Source: Chitinophagales bacterium (lineage in GTDB: Bacteria > Bacteroidota > Bacteroidia > Chitinophagales > Chitinophagaceae). Taken from it: DNA of 6,222 nt. Numbering within the stretch: position 1 is the stretch's first letter; each line of letters begins with the position of its first letter. Below are positions 1 through 5,582 of this stretch, piece by piece. A program made the translations under genes and the position numbers. Below the pieces are notes generated by a model that was not told where the DNA came from, did not search any database, and saw only the letters and a list, made by a program, of their open reading frames with translations. The DNA lies in assembly GCA_025355935.1 (NCBI GenBank), contig JANXYS010000469.1, forward strand, positions 1 to 6,222, written 5' to 3'.

Positions 1-1
1 C

Positions 2-346
2 GCGAATGTTGGCGGCACTGTCGTTAAAACTGTTGCAACAGTGGTCGGGCTTATCCTGCTTTCGCGATTACTAAAATCTGTACTTAATACCGTCGGCGGA
101 AGTAAATCATTTGCAAACCTTACCCAGGATCCGCAGTTCAAGGCAACCTTTAATGAGAACACCAGGCTTAATTCATTCGCGTCAAATGATCTTATGAAAA
201 CTGCCCTGCAGATGTTGGTAGCAGAAAAATATAAGATACCATTTGCCACCGTTGTAAATAACTACAAAAATTTGAATACAGCCGGGGATCTTGCAACGTT
301 TATCGGGCAAAATGCCGATGCAAAAATATTGACCGGAATTAAATAG
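2..346 (+). CDS. 3' part of an unrecognised protein with a hydrophobic segment (partial)
   Basis: The frame is open from base 2 to the TAG at 344-346, so the gene begins before the window. The GTG at 41 is an internal valine rather than a likely start, because the open frame continues upstream of it. The visible 114 residues begin with a glycine/valine-rich hydrophobic stretch (about residues 4-28, containing VATVVGLILLSRLL) that could be one membrane helix. A polar, probably helical C-terminal region follows, containing ALQMLVAEKYKIPF and GDLATFIGQ. There are no cysteines or histidines. I do not recognise the family and assign no function. About 1.2 kb separates it from the right-hand operon, so a link in function is not supported. 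A weak stem (GACC 331-334 with GGTC 349-352) before TTTTT could help end transcription, but it is short. Confidence 0.7.
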   Translation, partial: ANVGGTVVKTVATVVGLILLSRLLKSVLNTVGGSKSFANLTQDPQFKATFNENTRLNSFASNDLMKTALQMLVAEKYKIPFATVVNNYKNLNTAGDLATFIGQNADAKILTGIK

Positions 347-815
347 TCAGGTCTTTTTATTTACCCTTCTTAGAGGGCCATGTAATAATTCCTGTAAGTC
401 GCTACTTGCATAAACCTATTAAGATCCTTATAATAGATCAAACAATAGGGTTATACTCTTATTAACAGTTATAGGGATACTCCCCACAAAACAGACCTGG
501 AAAACATTTTTATTATTTACCTCTATGATTAAGATTATGGGCTCCAGTGGGCCACCTGCCATTCAAAAATAAAGAGTATTAAATAGGCTGACCGAGATGT
601 TGTAAAGGCTTTCAGTGTCTGATAACCGACTTTACGTACTCATCGCCTGCCCGAGATGCATTTAATTTTCAGGCTGCCTGAAAATTATCTTACGCTTATC
701 CGAGCAGAATGGTTTACTTCTTTAAAATGAAAAGGGGCTCAGAATCATAATAAGCTGGTGAGTAATGGTCCGTGCTATGCTACGAATGGCCCTCCGGCGA
801 TTTGACAACGCAAAT
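347..815. other. Gene-free stretch with no recognisable coding sequence
   Basis: All six frames are interrupted often and no start-to-stop frame looks protein-like. I found no tRNA or rRNA signature. Two things stand out: the palindrome at 663-687, listed separately, and a near-repeat of about 15 bases at 586-600 and 645-659 (12 of 15 positions identical, both containing CCGAGATG). Because the neighbouring dps is decayed, this may be further eroded coding DNA whose origin can no longer be read. That is inference. Confidence 0.5.
663..687. repeat. 25-bp perfect palindrome with one-base centre
   Basis: The left arm TAATTTTCAGGC (663-674) is the exact reverse complement of the right arm GCCTGAAAATTA (676-687), around a single T at 675. 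As RNA it would form an 11-bp stem with a CTG loop. The U-rich part lies in the 5' arm and no T-run follows on either strand, so it is not a canonical intrinsic terminator. It could be a protein-binding dyad, a remnant of a small repeat, or a hairpin protecting an RNA end. No function can be assigned. Confidence 0.75.
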
Positions 816-1291
816 TCATTTAGTTAAAAAAACTGAATACATCCAGACTAATTTCTATTGCTCCCTAATATTATCGCTCATTAAAGCATTGGTGCCTTCA
901 TCAGCAATTTTGGAAGCGACGGACAGCATATAACGTTGCTTTTTTATGAGAATTTTGAAAGCATGAAGAATGTTCTCAACCACTTTTTTGCCATCTGATA
1001 CATACTCGCTTTCTTTGATTTCTGAACCAATGGAAAAGCTGCTGAACTTATGTCCCGGTCGTAACCAAGAGTTAATATTCCTTCTGCAACATCATCAATT
1101 TTTAAATGAAGAGGATGTTGTATAATTCCTCGAATTTAACATGGAGCTCGTAAAACCTTTCACCTTCAATATTCCAGTGTAACCACGGCTGGTTCGATAA
1201 AAAACTGAATAGTTTGCAAGAAGATGATTTAATGATCCAGCCAGCTGTCGCTTTTGACTGTATCAAGTCCTATTAAATTGAAATTTTCCAT
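816..1291 (-). pseudogene. dps: Decayed dps: ferritin-like DNA-binding ferroxidase
   Basis: Read on the minus strand, this is a full-length Dps-family gene of about 158 codons (family usual about 150-165) that no longer encodes one protein. The ATG at 1291-1289 gives MENFNLIGLDTVK. The frame then has to shift near 1254 (to RQLAGSLNHLLANYSVFY), near 1181 (to HWNIEGERFYELHVKFEELY), near 1106 (to KIDDVAEGILTLGY) and near 1061 (to PGHKFSSFS, then EIKESEYVSDGKKVVENIL). Most shifts fit loss of one base. The last frame meets a TAG at 857-855, one substitution from a GAG Glu codon (REQ-stop-KLVWM), and ends at TGA 818-816. The Dps ferroxidase residues remain readable: His (CAC, 1179-1177), the second His twelve residues on (1143-1141), Asp (1096-1094) and Glu four residues later (1084-1082). 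Dps normally oxidises Fe(II) with peroxide, stores the iron and shields DNA. The intact genes nearby argue against sequencing error as the cause of so many lesions. Confidence 0.9.
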
Positions 1292-1560
1292 TCACTTGCT
1301 ATATTAGAATGTAGAAATATCTAAAATCGTTCATAGATGAAGATTATGAAATAAAAACACCTAAAACAGTAAAACTGGACCGGATGCCATTTGAACCCAT
1401 CGGGGGGAAGCGCAAGACAATATTTGCCCCAATAGTTTTTCAATTGAAACAGAACGCAAACTCTATGTCCGAGACAAATTACCTGGTGCTCACCTTCACT
1501 AGTTTTCTTCTTTGTAAAAAGATAAAAATAATGACTCCAACACTGTGAATTATAATCCAA
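1292..1560. other. Intergenic stretch between dead dps and the operon; no confident gene
   Basis: This region separates the divergent dps remnant from the right-hand operon. A plus-strand frame is free of stops from about 1315 to the TGA ending at 1547, with no early ATG (it reads KLDRMPFEPIGGKRK in its middle). The minus strand is also open over 1560-1321, starting at ATG. Neither translation resembles a family I know, and the composition is cysteine- and aromatic-rich on the minus strand, as in non-coding DNA. It may be a fragment of a lost gene. The original dps promoter should lie just upstream of 1291 on the minus strand, but I see no clear element there. Confidence 0.4.
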
Positions 1561-1582
1561 TAAAAGTATTTAAGTACTTCTA
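1561..1582 (+). promoter_or_regulatory. Candidate operator: 22-bp imperfect dyad upstream of the operon
   Basis: The two 11-base halves, TAAAAGTATTT (1561-1571) and AAGTACTTCTA (1572-1582), are reverse complements at 9 of 11 positions; the core is AAGTA-N6-TACTT. The dyad ends four bases before the -7-like element, so a bound protein would cover the core promoter. Its AT-rich AAG...CTT layout resembles sites of Rrf2-family NO sensors such as NsrR (general family knowledge), and an Rrf2 gene lies in the same operon (5116-5547). That the Rrf2 protein binds here is inference. Confidence 0.4.
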
Positions 1583-1586
1583 ATAA

Positions 1587-1594
1587 AATCTTTG
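1587..1594 (+). promoter_or_regulatory. Bacteroidota-type -7 promoter element for the operon
   Basis: AATCTTTG matches 7 of 8 positions of the Bacteroidota -7 consensus TAnnTTTG. It lies 39 bases before the ATG at 1634, giving a 5' leader of roughly 30 nt. I see no convincing -33 TTTG element at the expected distance, which would suit a promoter that is weak or needs an activator. This position also argues against a TTG start at 1592, which would fall inside the promoter. Confidence 0.4.
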
Positions 1595-1608
1595 CGTATC
1601 TTCGCAAA
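1591..1608 (+). promoter_or_regulatory. Short inverted repeat at the expected transcription start
   Basis: TTTGCG (1591-1596) and CGCAAA (1603-1608) are perfect inverted repeats separated by six bases (TATCTT). It overlaps the -7-like element and the predicted transcript start. It may form a small 5' hairpin or be a second binding half-site pair; chance is also possible at this length. Confidence 0.3.
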
Positions 1609-1633
1609 ACAATCAACAGAAAAAACTTACAAC

Positions 1634-2608
1634 ATGCAAACCTTACAAGAAAATATTTTAAATGTCACCCTGCTGGAACCACGACAAAAACATCCAACTA
1701 TTTTTATCCGATTCGACGAACTGGCCGAAGGGGAGAACTTAACCATCTATAACGATCATGATCCTAAACCACTTTATTACCAATTGCTCGGCGAACGGGG
1801 TAGTATTTTCATCTGGGAATACCTGGAACAGGGACCTGAAAGCTGGAGAGTGAAAATCACAAAACGTGTTTCAGGCGAAAACGAAGAAACGCTTGGACAG
1901 ATTGCCGCTAAAGATTTGCGCATGGCGGAGATATTTAAAAAATATGGCCTGGATTTTTGTTGCAGAGGAAAGAAAACGGTTCGAGAAGCCTGTGCTGAAA
2001 AGGGTTTGGATGCTACCAAGGTAGAGCAGGAGTTACGGAATGCAGATAAAAATGTAACTGCCCGGCCGTTACCCTATGGAGATTGGACCCTTGATTTTTT
2101 GGCAGACTATATCGTGAATACTCATCACAGTTACGTTAGAAAATCCTTGCCCGACTTGAAAACTTACGCAGCTAAAGTTGCTGATGTACATGGCAATCTC
2201 CATCCGGAGTTACTGCGCATTAATCAGTTAGTTGCAGATGTCAATGCCGAGCTGAGTACCCACATGATCACAGAAGAAAAGCTGTTATTTCCTTATATTA
2301 AAGACTTGCTGGCATTCAAAGGAAATAAAGAGTTAGTACAGGCTTCCCATTTTCAAACGGTACAAACCCCCATCAATATGATGGAAATGGAGCATGATCT
2401 GGTAGGTAGAAACATGGAGGAAATAAGAACCATCAGTCAGAATTATTTATTGCCTGACGATGCCTGTGCAAGCTATAGCGTTCTGTTTAAAAAGCTCGAA
2501 CAATTTGAAGATGATCTTTTCACACATATCCACCTTGAAAACAATATTTTGTTTCCTAAAGCATTGGAGATAGAGAAGCAATTAAAACTGCGTGAGATTA
2601 CCCAATAA
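1634..2608 (+). CDS. ric: DUF2249-ScdA_N-hemerythrin di-iron protein (RIC/YtfE type)
   Basis: The product is 324 residues with three domains. Residues about 18-78 are DUF2249 (FDELAEGE, NDHDPKPLYYQL, EYLEQGPESWRVKI). Residues about 86-125 are the ScdA_N/DUF542 domain with the paired cysteines DFCCRGKK (C109, C110). Residues about 150-312 are a hemerythrin-like four-helix bundle. Its di-iron ligand pattern is complete: H164/H165, H190, H210-x3-E214, H254 and H298-x3-E302 before NNILFPKA. Family members (YtfE, ScdA) repair iron-sulfur and di-iron centres damaged by NO or peroxide in the cytoplasm; activity here is inferred. The DUF2249 extension makes it longer than YtfE (about 220 residues). 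I chose ATG 1634, since a TTG at 1592 in frame would start inside the promoter and DUF2249 is complete without those 14 residues. It is the first gene of the cluster, with a candidate operator and -7 element directly upstream. Confidence 0.93.
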   Translation: MQTLQENILNVTLLEPRQKHPTIFIRFDELAEGENLTIYNDHDPKPLYYQLLGERGSIFIWEYLEQGPESWRVKITKRVSGENEETLGQIAAKDLRMAEIFKKYGLDFCCRGKKTVREACAEKGLDATKVEQELRNADKNVTARPLPYGDWTLDFLADYIVNTHHSYVRKSLPDLKTYAAKVADVHGNLHPELLRINQLVADVNAELSTHMITEEKLLFPYIKDLLAFKGNKELVQASHFQTVQTPINMMEMEHDLVGRNMEEIRTISQNYLLPDDACASYSVLFKKLEQFEDDLFTHIHLENNILFPKALEIEKQLKLREITQ

Positions 2609-2617
2609 TGAGGCATC

Positions 2618-2680
2618 AGGCTGTCTTATTATTTGCATCAACTTACCACTGATTAAAAGATAAGACAGGCCTTTTGTTTT
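2618..2680 (+). terminator. Long-loop hairpin plus T-run after ric (terminator or attenuator)
   Basis: AGGCTGTCTTAT (2618-2629) pairs with ATAAGACAGGCCT (2660-2672), giving 12 base pairs with one bulged C. TTTTGTTTT lies at 2672-2680. The loop is about 30 nt, unusually long for an intrinsic terminator. The hairpin sits between ric and the next same-strand gene, so it may lower read-through and make ric more abundant than the downstream genes. The partial stop is inferred. Confidence 0.55.
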
Positions 2681-2697
2681 ACACAATATTTAGTAAT

Positions 2698-3501
2698 ATG
2701 ATTATTAATGAAAATACCAAAATTGCCACCGTTTTAAAACAGGAGCCAGCTGCACTGGATGCAATCATTAGTATCAGCGTGCGTTTTACAAAATTGCGGA
2801 ATCCTATAATCCGAAAGCTGATGGCCGCCAGAACTTCTTTAGCTATGGCGGCAAAAGCGGGAGGGTGCAGCATTGCAGACTTGTATGCTAGGTTAAGTCC
2901 ATTCGGGTTTGAGATTGATCATGAAACAGAATCATTAAAACCTGCAGAAAAATCGTTACCCGATTTTATTACTTCATTAAAGCCCCGGGATATTTCTGCT
3001 CTCGATGTTCGCCCAGTTATTGCAGCAGGTAAAGATCCGCTTAATATTATCCTCGAAAAATTAAAAAAAATTCGACTTGGACAGGCCTTGCAAATCATTA
3101 ACAGTTTTGAACCTGCGCCATTAATATCATTGTTGAAAAAAAAAGGCTTTGAGAGTTATTCTGAAACAATCAATGATCAACTTGTGCATACTTTCTTTTA
3201 CAAAAAAATTAAACTGCCTGGAGAAATATTATTTTCTGTCGATGCGTCTCAAAATTGGGAGGAAGTGAATGAGCATTTCAAAGACCATATTTTAACAATA
3301 GATGTTAGTGAGCTTGAGATGCCCCTGCCAATGGCTACTATATTGGAGGAACTCGAGCACTTGCCTGCTAAAACCGCATTATTCGTTCATCATAAACGTA
3401 TACCTGTTTTTCTGTTGTCGGAATTAGCAGATAGGAAATTTGATTATCGCATAAAACAAATCTGCGACGGGCAAGTAGATATCTTAATATTTAAAAGTTA
3501 A
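2698..3501 (+). CDS. DUF1858-like protein with two DUF2249-like domains
   Basis: The product is a soluble 267-residue protein. Residues about 5-75 resemble the cysteine-poor form of DUF1858 (KIATVLKQEPAALDAI, then FTKLRNPIIRK, then LAMAAKAGGCSIADLYARL); the CxxC of the usual form is absent. Residues about 100-170 form a DUF2249-like unit (LDVRPVIAAGKDPLNIILEK, ending HTFFYKK). Residues about 199-266 form a second, more diverged one (IDVSELEMPLPMATILEELE, ending VDILIFK). DUF2249 folds like TusA-family proteins (family knowledge), but neither unit has the catalytic cysteine of TusA. I start at ATG 2698; a TTG at 2674 lies in the terminator T-run. The gene ends one base before the membrane-protein start, which suggests translational coupling and a joint job. 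Function is unknown; a role as cytoplasmic partner or redox/iron adaptor of the membrane protein is inference. Runs of eight and nine A occur in the reading frame (3063-3070, 3136-3144). Confidence 0.82.
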   Translation: MIINENTKIATVLKQEPAALDAIISISVRFTKLRNPIIRKLMAARTSLAMAAKAGGCSIADLYARLSPFGFEIDHETESLKPAEKSLPDFITSLKPRDISALDVRPVIAAGKDPLNIILEKLKKIRLGQALQIINSFEPAPLISLLKKKGFESYSETINDQLVHTFFYKKIKLPGEILFSVDASQNWEEVNEHFKDHILTIDVSELEMPLPMATILEELEHLPAKTALFVHHKRIPVFLLSELADRKFDYRIKQICDGQVDILIFKS

Positions 3502-3502
3502 T

Positions 3503-4792
3503 ATGCCTTCCTCCAATACCAATGAAAGCCTTATTAAAAATACCAGTTATAAAGTGGTACTTCCGTTTTATATATATGCAGCTCTAGCATTGCTTGTAGC
3601 CTGCACACTTTTAGCTATTTCATCTGATGTCTTTACACAACATTATTTTCACCCGAAAACGTTGGCCATTACTCATACTATGGCCCTGGGTTGGGCAACC
3701 ATGATGATACTGGGCGCAGGTCATCAATTGATGCCCGTATTAATTGAGCGCAGACTTTTCAGTAATGGCCTCGCTTATCTTTCTTTTATTTTTGCCGCTA
3801 CCGGCATACCGTTACTTGTTTATGCATTTTATACTTTTAATATGAACTGGCCGGCACAATATGGTGCCATATTTATTAATTCGGCTATCCTGTGTTACCT
3901 GGTAAACTTCGCTATAAGCCTCTCAAAAAGTAAACTGGAAAATGTTCATGCCGTATTTGCGTTTACAGCCACCTTATGGCTTCTGCTAACGACATTGGTA
4001 GGACTTTTATTGGTATACAACTTTACCTTGAATATCTTGTCGGAAGGCTCATTACATTATCTTTCATTACATGCACACATGGGTATTATTGGATGGTTAT
4101 TATTGATGGTCATTGGTGTTGGTTCCCGGCTGCTCCCTATGTTCCTTATTTCAAAATACAATCAGCCGATCTTACTTTGGTATATCTATGCATTAATAAA
4201 CTTTGGTCTTTTGTTTTTTGTAATAAACCAAATTTTCTTGCACCAAATAGTTCTTTATTTAGTCCCCGTTGCCACCATTCTATTGGCATTGATCCTGTTT
4301 GCCCGATATTGTTTGGCAGCTTACCGTCAGCGCATACGCAGGCAGATTGATGAGCAGGTTAAAATCTCATTGTTCTCTGTATTATTAATGTCAGTGCCCT
4401 TAATCTCTTTTATAATTGCAATAAGAGAATTATTTAATGGGAAGCAGGATACAAAGCATGTATTACTGTATGGATTTTCTATCTTCTTTGGTTGGATTAC
4501 CGCTATCATTTTTGGAATGACATTCAAAACGCTGCCATTTATCATATGGAACAAGGTGTATTCTTTTAAAGCTGGTATGGGCAAAACACCAAACCCAAAA
4601 GAACTTTTTAGCAGTAAGATCTTCACCGCTATGGTAATAACTTATTTCGCAGGTTTTATTTTATTTTCCGCTGGGATTTACCTTATGGAGGTAATCGTTT
4701 TACAATTAGCAGCTCTATTGTTAGTAGCTACTGCAATATTATATAATTGGAATGTTTTTGTATTAGTATTCCATAAACACAGGAAGGAATGA
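3503..4792 (+). CDS. 12-helix membrane protein with threefold internal repeat (heme-copper oxidase subunit I/NnrS-like)
   Basis: The product has 429 residues and about twelve hydrophobic helices (roughly 18-40, 52-80, 88-110, 118-140, 149-172, 184-214, 221-243, 247-270, 287-308, 320-348, 374-393, 396-422). The pattern GW-x6-G-x6-P occurs three times with identical spacing: G63-W64-G71-P78, G197-W198-G205-P212 and G330-W331-G338-P345, about 133 residues apart, in helices 2, 6 and 10. Five residues before each G are H58, H192 and F325, and twelve after are Q75, R209 and K342. This gives three four-helix units, the layout of heme-copper oxidase subunit I. H58 and H190/H192 could bind heme or metal, but there is no HPEVY-like motif, no HH pair in helix 7 and no helix-10 His, so oxidase or NO reductase activity is doubtful. 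NnrS-type heme/copper proteins of NO stress are an alternative relative. It starts 1 nt after the DUF2249 gene and overlaps the DUF59 gene by 4 nt. Confidence 0.8.
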   Translation: MPSSNTNESLIKNTSYKVVLPFYIYAALALLVACTLLAISSDVFTQHYFHPKTLAITHTMALGWATMMILGAGHQLMPVLIERRLFSNGLAYLSFIFAATGIPLLVYAFYTFNMNWPAQYGAIFINSAILCYLVNFAISLSKSKLENVHAVFAFTATLWLLLTTLVGLLLVYNFTLNILSEGSLHYLSLHAHMGIIGWLLLMVIGVGSRLLPMFLISKYNQPILLWYIYALINFGLLFFVINQIFLHQIVLYLVPVATILLALILFARYCLAAYRQRIRRQIDEQVKISLFSVLLMSVPLISFIIAIRELFNGKQDTKHVLLYGFSIFFGWITAIIFGMTFKTLPFIIWNKVYSFKAGMGKTPNPKELFSSKIFTAMVITYFAGFILFSAGIYLMEVIVLQLAALLLVATAILYNWNVFVLVFHKHRKE

Positions 4793-5112
4793 ATGTAATA
4801 ACCAATGACAATTTTAAATGTTCTATTGCACTGGTGGTATTGCGAGATGTAATTGATCCTGAGATTTGCCTTAGTGTGGTGGATCTTGGATTGATTTACC
4901 AGGTTGATTTTGATGAAGAGTACAGAAATATTTTTGTTCGTATGACGCTGACTACTCAGTTTTGCCCAATGGGCGACTCTATTGTTTGTGCTGTTACCCA
5001 TGCGCTCGAAAATTCATTTCCAGAATATACAGTGAGGACTACTTTGACCTTTACCCCACCATGGAAAAATACAATGATATCTGAGATAGGGCAAGAATAT
5101 CTAAACAAATAA
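4789..5112 (+). CDS. DUF59/MIP18-family iron-sulfur cluster assembly factor
   Basis: The product has 107 residues, the usual size for stand-alone DUF59 (SufT/PaaD/MIP18-like) proteins. It shows the family landmarks in order: RDVIDPEICLSVVDLGLIY (19-37), a TLTTQFCPMG segment with the conserved cysteine C59, and the C-terminal FTPPW then MISEIGQEYL. Family members help deliver or mature Fe-S clusters in the cytoplasm; the target here is unknown, with HemN, the Rrf2 regulator and centres repaired by RIC as candidates (inference). The start ATG shares ATGA with the stop of the membrane-protein gene (4789-4792), and AGGA lies four bases before it (4781-4784), a good ribosome binding site for translational coupling. 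It is followed after 3 nt by the Rrf2 gene. Confidence 0.9.
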   Translation: MNVITNDNFKCSIALVVLRDVIDPEICLSVVDLGLIYQVDFDEEYRNIFVRMTLTTQFCPMGDSIVCAVTHALENSFPEYTVRTTLTFTPPWKNTMISEIGQEYLNK

Positions 5113-5115
5113 TTT

Positions 5116-5547
5116 ATGCTGAGTTATACCTGCAAAACTGCTGTTAAAGCTGTTATTTATCTCGCTTCAAAATTTGAAACAGGCGAGAAGTCGGGCATCG
5201 TTGAAATCGCTAAATATTTACGAGCCAGCGAACACACTATTGGGAAGATGCTGCAAACGCTTGTTAAAGAGAACGTGATAAGGAGCTTGAAAGGTCCGTC
5301 TGGCGGATTTTATATTGATAAAATTCAATTGCGTCAACCTATAATACGTATTGTAGAAGCTATAGATGGTAACCAGGTATTTAAAGAATGTGGCCTGGGG
5401 TTAAGCAGGTGCTCCTCTACGCATCCCTGTCCCATACATGATGAGTATCAAGCCGGAAGAGACCTGATAGAAAAATTATTTAAAAATCGGAAGATAATCG
5501 ACTTGTGCGAGCCCGTGAATAGTGGTTTAACTTATTTATTCGGATGA
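5116..5547 (+). CDS. Rrf2-family transcriptional regulator with Fe-S-type cysteines
   Basis: The product is 143 residues, typical of Rrf2 proteins such as NsrR and IscR. An N-terminal winged helix-turn-helix (about 1-70) includes YTCKTAVKAVIYLA, EIAKYLRASEHTIGKMLQTL and the wing LKGPSGGFYI. Residues 76-85 (IIRIVEAIDG) lead to the sensor region, where C92, C99 and C105 follow a C-x6-C-x5-C pattern next to PCPIHDEY. In this family three such cysteines hold a [2Fe-2S] or [4Fe-4S] cluster that senses NO, redox state or cluster supply. Given RIC and HemN in the same unit, NO or low-oxygen sensing is most likely, but NsrR-like cannot be separated from IscR- or RsrR-like by eye, so no symbol is given. 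The gene starts 3 nt after the DUF59 stop. It may autoregulate the operon through the dyad at 1561-1582 (inference). Confidence 0.9.
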   Translation: MLSYTCKTAVKAVIYLASKFETGEKSGIVEIAKYLRASEHTIGKMLQTLVKENVIRSLKGPSGGFYIDKIQLRQPIIRIVEAIDGNQVFKECGLGLSRCSSTHPCPIHDEYQAGRDLIEKLFKNRKIIDLCEPVNSGLTYLFG

Positions 5548-5582
5548 TTCTAATGTGCCTAGTTACCTTAAGAAACAAATAT

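Noticed and set aside
541..802. Two places (about 548-564 and 785-800) that both translate to GPPAI, suggesting duplicated coding remnants
   Set aside because: The match is only five residues, the frames are full of stops and the flanks do not align.
1592..1633. TTG start giving a 14-residue longer RIC protein
   Set aside because: The TTG lies inside the -7-like promoter element, and the conserved DUF2249 domain begins well after the ATG at 1634.
2674..2697. TTG start giving an eight-residue longer DUF1858/DUF2249 protein
   Set aside because: It falls in the T-run of the hairpin at 2618-2680; ATG 2698 begins directly before the conserved region.
3976..4350. Plus-strand open frame of 124 codons within the membrane-protein gene
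   Set aside because: It is out of frame with a convincing 12-helix protein and resembles no family; an overlapping shadow.
3503..4792. Annotation as a catalytic cytochrome c oxidase or NO reductase subunit
   Set aside because: The helix-6 HPEVY-like motif, the helix-7 His pair and the helix-10 heme ligand are absent.
4327..5001. Two minus-strand open frames (4327-4626 and 4678-5001)
   Set aside because: They lie opposite well-supported genes and have no recognisable domains.
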